Part shown: piece by piece, positions 54,740 through 64,000 of the stretch
Position numbering within the stretch: the first letter of the stretch is position 1
How the letters are laid out: every line of letters begins with the position of its first letter
Assembly (NCBI GenBank): GCA_009363875.1
Contig: CM018688.1
Coordinates: 62,163,001 to 62,227,000 of the forward strand
Origin: Mikania micrantha
Taxonomy: Eukaryota > Streptophyta > Magnoliopsida > Asterales > Asteraceae
Direction: 5' to 3'
DNA: 64,000 bases
The notes under the pieces: generated by a model
The model's database searches: none
The model's input: the letters and a program-made list of their open reading frames with translations, nothing else
What the model was told of the DNA's origin: nothing
Position numbers and translations under genes: made by a program

Positions 54740-56478
54740 TGATGTGTTGCAAAACACATCTGTTTTTCCATTTGTTTCTATCGAGTTTCTGTACAGTTTA
54801 TTAGTTTTTAGAGTCGATTTATGCTGGTTCTTCACAATTTGGTAATTGCATGCTTGCAGGTAACAGACATATCATTTTGGAGCAAAAGATCAAGAAAACG
54901 AGCTACCGGGTGGAAGAGAACGAACCCAAGAACAAAAGAGGAAAAATCTAACATTTGGGTGTTGTCGCGTATCGCGAAGGACATCTGAAACCCTGTCGCG
55001 GTACGCGACAGGTGAAAATGACCACAATGCCCTCGTTTAATGATTTCGGTTTGACCCGACTGTTTTGTCGGGTAGCGAGACCCATCGCGTAGCGCGAAGG
55101 GTTCAGAGGAGCCTGTCGCGGTACGCGACAGGGTTAAAGATTCAGAATTTCGAGTATATGTTTTCTGAAATGGCTGGAGGCTAGGGTATTATATTCTGGA
55201 CGATTAGAGACGAGCAGGGAGGCAACTAGAGGCTGGAGGACAAGAGTGGAGTCGATCTTAATCATCGGGAAGCCTTAGACGAGTGATCCGAAGGGTGTAA
55301 CGTGATCGGTTTACTTTGTTTCTCTTGTTTCTCATGTTTTCTTGCATTAAACAGATTATGGGTTGTTTTCATATGATGTTTATTGGCTAAACTTCTAGAA
55401 CTACCTAGGTTAGATGATTGTACATGACTGATTTTGGTTTATTTCGGTTTTGGAACAATATGATGTGATGGATTTATGATTTAAAGACTTGGTTTGGAAT
55501 ATTGGATGTGTATGTGTGTATTTGATTGTTAAATGATTAATATGATGTTCCTCATGTGTCTTGGCGATTGTCTGTCGCGAAATAGGTGCATGCTAGAATC
55601 AATTACTGCGTGTCTTTGATTATTGGATGAATTATTGTGATCAGGTAATTCATAGGAGTGTTTTATTATGATTTAGATGATTAAGATGTGCAACCAACTT
55701 TAATATCTGTGAGGTGAGAAGTTGTCGATAAGTCTTGGTTGTTAGCCTGTTAGACTAGAGGCTTCGTGAGAAGATCAGTCTAATTTGTCTATAAAACTTT
55801 GTTTATTGAGTTCAATAGGAAAATCCAAGTTATCCCTAGCATTTAAGTGAACTGTGACTTTCGCGCTGTGAGGCAGATTGTTTAACAGTGATTTCTCAGG
55901 TGTTTTGAGATTATCGTATTGTGAGGTAGATAATCTAGCGGATACTTCATAAGTAGTTGGATGACTTGTGAAAAGGAATCCATTTAACCGGTGGTTTAAC
56001 GGCTTTTAGGACCCTTAGTTGACTATCCTTGAGAAGGGTCGAGGGTGCTCTAGGTTTCCTTTGAGTTTAGTATTTAAAGATCCCGGTATCACATTAGTTC
56101 CATCCCCGAGAGAACCTTGTCAAGCATGTATATGATTCAAGCCTAGGTAGTGCTTCTTTCCTTCTCTGATTTAGTCTTTGTTTGCTCATTTATTTTTATT
56201 ACTAAGTGCTTTTAAGTATTTTAGTTGTTAGTAAAACCCCCTTTTTCCTAATTAATATTTTGTTTAACTAAATTTTGTATAAATAAGTCTTTGAGTCTAG
56301 TTAGTACAGTCTGTAGAACTCTGTGGGTTCGATATCCGGACTTACTTTTGTCTTGCTACATACGATAGGTACACTTGCGTGTCGGTAGCTTAGGTTTTAG
56401 AGAGTCTAGATTTATTACTTTGTGTCTATTTTAGAGTCGGTTTTTAGTTAGTTTATTAGCTAAGCTCCGTCGACATCA
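54740..56478 (+). repeat. Athila-derived LTR, right copy (1739 bp)
   Basis: Direct repeat of 48468-50205. LTR X resumes at 56479. Confidence 0.85.
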
Positions 56479-56698
56479 ACGCGCGATGGTGACGCGATCT
56501 GACGGAACGAAAACGAAACACGACACGAACGAAAATAAATTAATAAAATAAAATAAATAATGTTTTACAATTTTGTAACTCATCAAAAATAATTAAAACC
56601 AATCTTTTATTTACAACAAATGAATTACGCGAAAAATTCCGGAAACGCGACGAAAACGCGAACCGAGCAACCGAAACAAACCCGAACACCACCATTAG

Positions 56699-56706
56699 TA
56701 TAAAAG
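56699..56706 (+). promoter_or_regulatory. LTR X TATA box
   Basis: TATAAAAG is followed within about 40 bp by a CT-rich leader (AACCTCTCTCTAAACTC). Confidence 0.6.
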
Positions 56707-57109
56707 CCCTTAATAAGGCTTTTTCCTTATTAAATTCAGCTCCAACCTCTCTCTAAACTCATTTCATGAACCTATTCTCTCACTAGGAGAAATCTTCAAA
56801 TCGCGATATCTCACTCGTTTGTGGACGAAATCGGGCGTTCTTGGTGTCCACGCGTAGCTCTTGATGTCCTCTACCTAGAAGTACAGCTGATCTGAGGTTT
56901 TATCCGGCGAAAAACAAGGTAATGATCCACGAACAATCTGAAAAATAGGGTTTTCATACCTTTGATCGACCACACTAGTAACCAGTCTTGAACCCGGACC
57001 TACATGATCTTAAACCTTCAAGCGAACACCTTGTGAGTTGGAACAAGCCAGTAGAAGGGTAGGAACGAGCTGAACAACCAGGTTCGACGAGGAGGAAGAT
57101 GAACAGTGC

Positions 57110-57510
57110 AGGGTTCGTGGGGTTACACGATCGGGCGAACCTATGAGAGCCGAACCCTACACCCGAACCCACTCCCTGCTGGCGAACCTATGCGTGGAAG
57201 CCTCAGCCGAGTCTTCCTGTGCCTTGGCCGAACCTGTTGTGGGCTACGAACCAGTGAGGCCACCACGAACCTGCATGATCACGGTTCTACTAGCCGAACT
57301 ATCATCCAGGTGCCGAACCTTTTTGGTTACCGCAAACCTAGCCACTCCCGAACCCTAGCATGCACCCGAACCCTCGACCATGAGAGCCTCACATGCACGA
57401 ACCTGTAGAAGGCCGAACCATTTCTGTTCAACAACCATACAACCACGAACCTCTAGCATCACCGAACCATTGGGCGCACATGGTGACCGAACCTTAACCT
57501 TAAAGGTTCG
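57110..57510 (+). repeat. CGAACC motif lattice in LTR X
   Basis: About twenty CGAACC or CCGAACCT words with irregular spacers. It has the same position as in LTR A, but the spacers are unrelated to those of LTR A. Confidence 0.8.
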
Positions 57511-59380
57511 CTGAAGTGGGAATTCTACCCTTGACCGGTTTAAATCCGTGTGATAGGCCCATAACCCCAATGCAGGCGCAACATCATCAAGAAGGGGATC
57601 CATGTACAAGTTGGCCTAATCACTAGAGAATGGCCAACACAATAATTTGAGCCCGATAGATTGGCCCACAACATACATTCGACCCACTATGGCCCAACAC
57701 AACACTCACTTGGCCCATGTCTAACCTAAGGATCCCATACATACACACGCTCGGCCCAAATATGTCATTCGGCCCAATGAGTTAAAATGTAACCTAGTTT
57801 AGGAATTAAACGGTTAATAATGATATTTATGGGAAATGGGATTTGTAATCTCGTTCTTTTACAAGGTGAGGGTATTGTGTTGAAACAACTAATGACATCT
57901 AAGTCATTAGATCTTTAATAAAAATCATGTTAAAAACAAGAAGAAGTAATGGAAATCAAATCTTTAGTCATAACCTATAAGTCCACACTAAACTCAAACA
58001 AGATTGATAAAGTAGTAATAAATCCTACTTCAACGGAATTGGGACGAATGATGATCGAGACCACGAGGTGATGATCAAGTTAAGGACAATACATACACGC
58101 GCACAAATTCATATGATTTATACTTATAAGTACAAACAACATGAAATCAATACAGGATCGTGAAAACAAATTCAAGTACAATCAAGAGCGCGTGCATTCT
58201 TCTTTTAAGCTAAGTCAACCACTACAACATAAGGTGAGTTCATATGCCCCTTTTCTTTAATCTTAACTGATTTTAAACTCACGGGGCTGAGAAACATGCT
58301 TACTTTTATTTATTTAAAAGTTTTGTTTAACATATTGCTTATACTTTGATTTAGATAATATTAAATTGTTTATTATCGCTTATCATTGTATGCATGCTTG
58401 TATGATCATGATATGACAGGGACAATCAGATGAATATGATAATATAATTTCATAATTCATCAACGCACTAGAATAACATAGTTGTAAGATTTTATCTTAT
58501 AACACTTAGTTATTCTTACATGAGTAAACATTGAGAAAATTCATACATAAACGAACATTGAGAACATTTATAGAAAAACATGATGACATTACAAAACACA
58601 TGAATGATTAGAAGATAATACATCTTCTTAATATCATTCAACGTTAAAATTAACTAAGTGTGATAAGTCAAGTACTTATAACGCTTAGTTTACACCTTAA
58701 AGCATGTTATGTGATAACATGGAGCATTGAGTATCCACCACCTGCGTCACTTAAGGGTAGTAAGACTAGTTCTTACTACGGCTTAAGGATTATATGGTGA
58801 ACATATGGATTACATGGAATGATAATCATGATAACGTAACTTCATGATAACAACATCATTCACACAATGATTAACATAACATAATAAGACAAGTTCTTAT
58901 TCAATTTTGTTAATCACATGAGAACATCCCACAATGAGAACAACAACAACGTCGATGTACATCATCCATCGTTACCTGTGGACTAGTAGACTGAGGAATT
59001 TATTTTCTCTCATGTCATATTATTAGTAACAGTTTCGATGAAGGCAATGGGATCACAAAGTGGTAGAGGTAAATCGGATGCATTGGAATCTGATTACGTG
59101 AGGATTGCAATGGATTCCTTTTAGGCTCTATGCACTTCGCATTGAGAACAAATGACAAATAGTTAACTAACACTTTTAATATTTAAAATTGAATTAACAA
59201 GTTAACCCATCAAGCAATAGAATAATACAAGAAACAGATTAAGTAAATCTAATATCCTTAATACATATAATGGTTATCAATACTTCGGTTTGATAACTAC
59301 AATTCTATCATTATATTATTCTATACATGATATCACAGGTGATCAATAACAAGATGAACATGTGGAATGGGAATGGAAAT

Positions 59381-59516
59381 CAATAGTTGTATTGCAAGTA
59401 GTGTGGAGTTATAGTAGTGATGTGGTGGGATTTTGGCTAGGGCTTAGTTCCCTTACATATGCCCTATATATAAGCATCACTACTAGGATGATATATTACT
59501 TGTGATATAACTATTG
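59381..59516 (+). other. Hairpin cassette, copy 8 (LTR X), longest stem
   Basis: The arms are 42 nt (59381-59422 and 59475-59516), of which 31 positions are Watson-Crick, eight G.U and three mismatched. The core is partly degenerate (GTGGTGGGATTTTGGCTAGG), followed by CATATGCCCTATATATAAGC. Confidence 0.8.
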
Positions 59517-60033
59517 AGAAGCCATTGGGTGAACAGGTGAAACAAATAACATACAAGTAACATGGTTAACATTGTGATTCTGCATGTGAATGAATCAAGG
59601 TTTTCAATTAACATACTTATGAACTCACCAACCTAGTGTTGACTTTGTTTAAATGCATGTTTTCTTAGGTGATGAACAGGTGTAGCTACATATATGCATG
59701 GGCTAAGCTAGTGGACTTTTAGAAGACCTAGCTTTATTTTGTGTTGCATGCTTTTGATGACAAAAACAATGAATCACTTTTGTATATCTTGTACAGATAC
59801 AAGATATAGTTTCGTTGATTCTTTTGATAGATTTACTTGGTTAAATTATGAACGATACATTGTAATTTAATCTTGTAATTCTATATCATAGATGTGTTAG
59901 TATTTCTCATTTATTTATCATGTGCTATGTAAAAAATCTGATCATTCGATTATCACTCACGATATCGCGCCCCGGGAACCTTCCGCCCGACGGGAAAGCC
60001 AATCCGTTCCCGCCGGCCCGGGGTGAGACAGAT

Positions 60034-60046
60034 TGGTATCAGAGCC
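60034..60046 (+). promoter_or_regulatory. Primer-binding site, element X
   Basis: TGGTATCAGAGCC, three bases after the LTR end. Confidence 0.93.
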
Positions 60047-60205
60047 ATGGTTATAGAGAAATATAGGTCATATTACTTAAACGGTTTGACCTAGACTATA
60101 ACCTAAGGACCCTCATGTAGAGATTATCTGACATAGGATTCTATTTGCATGTGTCTTCTGCATCTGATCACTGCACTAACCGATTTCCTTTCGGTTATGA
60201 TCAGA

Positions 60206-63200
60206 ATGCCGCCGAGAAGACCACCGCCTGCCATACTACCACCACCACCACAAGACTTGGCACCACACTCATCTACACCTTCACCTACTGACTCTCCTAC
60301 ACAACCACCTCCTCCTCCGCCACCGCCTGTACATCAGTTAGATCCTGCTACTATAGCACTGGCCACTCTGCTGACCAGTCAACTGAAAGATGTGATTCCT
60401 GAGATGATGAACATGATCAATACCAACAACAACAACAACATTGCCAACTCTTCGGGAGAAGGCAGCGGAAACACCCGCCATCACCAAGACTATTCCTACA
60501 AAAACTTTGTAGGTTGCAAGCCACCGAGCTTTAGTGGCAGTGAGGGTGCTGTCGGACTGATCCAATGGATCGAAAAGATGGAGACAACCCTGGAGATCAG
60601 CAACTGTTCGGAACAGTATAGGGTGAAGTATGCTGCGGGTTCATTTCACAAGCGAGCGTTAACTTGGTGGAACGCTCAGGTTAATACTAGAGGCAGGGAT
60701 GAGGCCCTGTCAATTCCTTGGGATGACTTCAAGGCATTACTGCGGGCAGAGTTTTGCCCAAGGAACGAAATCAAGAAGGTTGAGACTGAATTACTCAATC
60801 TGGTTATGATTGGTGCTGGGCATCTGGCCTACACCACAAGATTTCATGAGCTGGCATCATTGGCACCGGATATAGTGCCAACACTGGAAAAGAGAATTAA
60901 GCGGTATATCGAGGGATTACCGGCCTGTATGCAAGGTTTTATCCTTGCTGCTCATCCAACAACTATGGAAATGGCTGTTACTCTGTCATCAACAATGATA
61001 GATGTGATGGTTGCCTCTAGGGCAATCAAGAAAGAGGCTGACTCAGCCAAAGCTGGAATTTCAAAGAAGTCGGATAAGAGGCCAGCTAAGAAACAGAAGG
61101 TGGCCAGAAATTTTGCTGCTACCACTCAAGCTCCTATGCTCAATCAACCACCACCACTACAGATCAGAAATCCATACACTGGCACTGCACCTTTGTGCAA
61201 CTCATGCCAGTATCATCATCCACCAAACATCCCGTGCAGACACTTCACCAACTGTGGGAGGTTTGGTCATTTGGTAGCCCAATGCAGGAACCCGAGGGCT
61301 CAGAACAGTAACAACAACGCAGCTACTGCTGCTGCTGATAACATGTCCTGCTACAACTGTGGTGAACCTGGTCACTTCTCTCGTGATTGTCCTAAGAGAA
61401 ACCAACAACGGGCTCCAGCAGCACGAGGAAGAGCCTTTCAGATAGGAGCTGCTGATGCACGACAGGACCCGAATGTTATCACGGGTACATTTCTCTTATC
61501 TGACTTCTATGCATCCATATTATTTGACACTGGTGCGGATCAGAGTTTTATCTCATCCGACTTTGCATGCCATCTTAATTATGCTGAGGAATTGTGAGAC
61601 TCCCCTTACACTATTGAGATAACAAATGGCAAACAGATCACAGTAGACACAATATTTAGAAATTGCCCACTAACACTTGGTGATCACACATTTTCCATCG
61701 AATTGATACCGATGGAGCTGGGCAGTTTCGACATCATCATCGGAATGGATTGGCTATCTCTTAACCGAGTTGAGTTCATCTGTTCCGAAAAACTACTACG
61801 CATTCCAGTGGAGAACAATGAGATTTTGGAGATTCGTGGAGACCAAGCGAAACGCAGTGTCAAGATAATATCGTGCATGAAGGCTCGCAAGTACCTCAGA
61901 AAACAATGCGTTGCATTCCTAGCTCACGTGATCGAGAAAGACAAGAAGACAATCAAGATTCAAGACGTGCCAATTGTGAAAGACTATGCAGACGTGTTTC
62001 CTGATGATTTACCGGGACTGCCACCCGAGAGATTGGTGCAGTTTCGAATCGATTTGATTCCGGGAGCGACTCCTGTAGCCAAGTCTCCTTACAGACTCGC
62101 ACCATCAGAAATGCAGGAGTTGTCCAATCAATTACAAGAGCTACTCGACAAAGGATTCATCCGACTGAGCTTTTACCCATGGGGAGCTCCTGTTCTTTTT
62201 GTTAAGAAGAAAGATGGATCTTTCAGGATGTGCATTGATTATAGAGAGCTCAACAAACTCACCATCAAGAATCGGTACCCGTTATCTAGGATTGATGATC
62301 TGTTTGATCAATTACAGGGAGCATAGTACTTTTCAAAGATAGATCTGAGATCAGGTTATCATCAGCTCCAGATTCAAGAGGAAGACATACCAAAGACGGC
62401 ATTTCGTACCCGATACGGTCACTACGAGTTCATGGTGATGCCATTCGGACTGACGAACGCACCGGCAGTGTTCATGGATTTAATGAACCGGGTGTGTAAG
62501 CCTTACTTAGATCAGTTTGTTATCGTTTTCATCGATGATATATTGATTTATTCAAAGAACGAGAAGGAGCATGAACAACATCTCAAAACAGTCTTGGAAC
62601 TCCTAAAAGAAGAACGACTCTATGCCAAATTCTCCAAATGTGAATTCTGGTTAAGAGAAGTTCAGTTCTTGGGTCACGTGATTAACAGCGATGGTATTCA
62701 CGTGGATCCAGCCAAGATTGAAGCAATCAAGAACTGGGATGTGCCTACAACGCTGACAGAGATCAGATCATTTTTGGGATTGGTAGGTTATTACAGGAGA
62801 TTCATTTCGAATTTCTCTAAGATAGCCTTGCCTCTCACCAAACTCACACAGAAGAGTGAACCTTTTGTGTGGACATAGAAACAAGAGGAGGCATTCCAGA
62901 CCCTGAAACAAAGATTGTGCAATGCTCCAATCTTAACACTCCCAGAAGGCAATGATGATTTTGTAGTATACTGCGATGCTTCCCATCAGGGACTCGGATG
63001 TGTTTTGATGCAACAAGACAAAGTCAGTGCTTATGCCTCAAGACAGCTGAAAGTACACGAGAAGAATTACACAACACATGATTTAGAACTCGGAGCTGTT
63101 GTCTTTGCTTTAAAGATATGGAGGCATTACCTGTATGGTACAAAATGCACTATTTTCACAGATCATAAGAGTTTACAGCACATATTTGATCAGAAGGAGC

Positions 63201-63877
63201 TTAACATGAGACAGAGACGTTGGGTTGAGCTCCTGAACGATTACGATTGTGTGATCAAATACCATCCGGGAAAAGCAAATGTTGTTGCAGATGCTTTGAG
63301 TCGGAAGGAAAGAGTCAAACCCTTACGCGTTCGAGCAATGGGAATGACCGTGTAAACAAGTTTGAGAGAACAAATCATACAAGCACAACAGGAAGCAGTG
63401 GCTAGAGACAATTTGAAACAAGAGCTCGACTGTGGAGCCGAGAAACATTTTGTGACAAAACAAGATGGAGTTATCTATTATCTGGATCATGTGTGGATCC
63501 CGGCAGTAGATGAACTCCGAACACTCATTTTTGACGAGGCACACAAGACACGCTATTCAGTTCATCCTGGTGCCGATAAGATGTACCAAGATCTTCGGTC
63601 GTTTTATTGGTGGTCGGGTATGAAGAAAGATATTGCCACTTATGTTGGCAAATGCATCACATGTGCCAAAGTCGAAGCCGAACACCAGAAACCTTCGGGT
63701 TTGCTGGAGCAACCAGAGATACCACAATGGAAGTGGGAACAAATAGCTATGGATTTCATTACCAAGCTACCCCGCACTTCCAGCGGACATGATTCGATTT
63801 GGGTCATCATTGATAGATTGACCAAGTCCGCACACTTCTTGCCAATCAGAGAAACTTACAAGATGGAGAACCTGTAA
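60206..63877 (+). pseudogene. Gag-Pol of element X (Tekay-like), in-frame stops, truncated in integrase
   Basis: One continuous reading frame from MPPRRPPPAILPPPP, interrupted by stops at 61595-61597, 62324-62326, 62876-62878 and 63353-63355 but without any frameshift. Domains in order: proline-rich N-terminus, Gag (FVGCKPPSFSG), knuckles HFTNCGRFGHLVAQC (first Cys lost; other elements have CNNCGKFGH) and CYNCGEPGHFSRDC, protease LFDTGADQSFIS, RT with FIDDILIYS, RNase [16 protein letters not shown], and integrase HHCC ([16 protein letters not shown]) up to the first part of the core (MDFITKLP). Homology ends at about 63875. The second stop replaces a conserved Trp (TGG to TAG), and the fourth a position that is Gln in element B. 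Confidence 0.9.
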
Positions 63878-64000
63878 AACGTAAGGTAGTGACAGAATTA
63901 CCTCCTGACAGGGCATTATACTAAATTGTAGAAAGCGGGGTAGTCTCTGCTGGTGGTTGCTACTCATTTACCACCACATCAGAAACTAAAGAAGAAGAAT
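63878..64000. other. Unassigned end of window
   Basis: The integrase homology of element X breaks off and the last 123 bp match nothing I recognise. It may be the start of another insertion or a deletion junction. Confidence 0.4.

Larger units (their letters stand above)
48164..56478 (+). mobile_element. Athila-derived gag/protease element in a shared-LTR tandem array
   Basis: The order is internal 3' end (48164-48467), LTR (48468-50205), PBS, gag, protease, non-coding stretch (to 54739), LTR (54740-56478). Both LTRs start TGATGTG after GTGTGGGGATG and end CGACATCA. The 304 bp before each LTR look identical, so the left piece is the tail of a second element sharing the first LTR. There is no RT, RNase H or integrase, so it depends on others or is dead. 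It sits in LTR X. Confidence 0.82.
56479..60030 (+). repeat. Element X 5' LTR, main part
   Basis: It continues LTR X after the Athila-derived insertion, from ACGCGCGATGG to GGGGTGAGACA just before the PBS. It shows a TATA box (56699), a CT-rich leader, a CGAACC lattice, a donor-like AAGGTGAGTTC near 58231, one long hairpin cassette, and CTCACCAACCTAGTGTTGAC followed by TTCTTAG before its end. Confidence 0.85.

Noticed and set aside
57106..57609. Three ORFs of 71-100 residues in LTR X
   Set aside because: All run over the CGAACC lattice and differ from those of LTR A; no evidence of coding.

Overview
This window is a piece of a retrotransposon-dense flowering-plant nuclear genome. It holds one recognisable host gene, a broken 20S proteasome beta-2-type gene. 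The rest is nested Ty3/gypsy LTR retrotransposons, DNA-transposon remnants and an endogenous caulimovirid (plant pararetrovirus). The plant origin follows from the Tekay-, Reina- and Athila-like elements, the caulimovirid and the intron-bearing proteasome gene. A eudicot is likely. Asteraceae is only a guess, prompted by a Caulimovirus-type endogenous virus.

Layout. 1-1353: inverted, truncated LTR. 1354-14920: element A, a Tekay-like chromovirus with 3.7-kb LTRs that look identical where both exist and an uninterrupted 1520-aa gag-pol ORF. 14921-23567: element B, a decayed minus-strand Tekay-like element. 23568-27721: a 4.15-kb solo LTR with a near-perfect target duplication. 27722-29508: another LTR fragment, carrying a 598-bp hAT-type MITE with an 8-bp target duplication. 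29509-31079: non-coding DNA with a second MITE candidate. 31080-33871: the last three recognisable exons of the proteasome gene (minus strand). 33924-about 47880: a Reina-like element (Reina-2) sitting just upstream of those exons and itself interrupted twice. The first interruption is a young, intact 4.9-kb Reina-like element (Reina-1, 193-bp LTRs, TSD GAAGA). The second is a 6-kb endogenous caulimovirid (40771-about 46793). About 47880-60030: the 5' LTR of element X (Tekay-like), split by an Athila-derived gag/protease-only element (48164-56478). 60030-63877: body of element X, with in-frame stops.

The most interesting signal is a reiterated hairpin cassette of about 90-135 bp. It occurs eight times, always in the sense strand of Tekay-like elements: in LTR A (two copies), the A leader (three), the solo LTR (two) and LTR X (one). 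The core sequence is conserved, while the flanking arms differ in sequence between copies but stay complementary. Differences between paired arms are of the G.U-tolerated kind and not the A.C kind, which suggests pairing maintained in the sense RNA. The same LTRs also carry irregular lattices of a short motif (CGAACC in two, CGAATG/CATTCG in two others).

The endogenous virus keeps a Caulimovirus-like gene order: movement protein, aphid-transmission-factor-like ORF, small ORFs, coat protein, polymerase remnant, transactivator. It also keeps two recognisable promoters, and one end lies exactly at its initiator-tRNA-Met primer site. Every viral gene has breaks. All coordinates and homologies were read by eye; no database or folding program was used.
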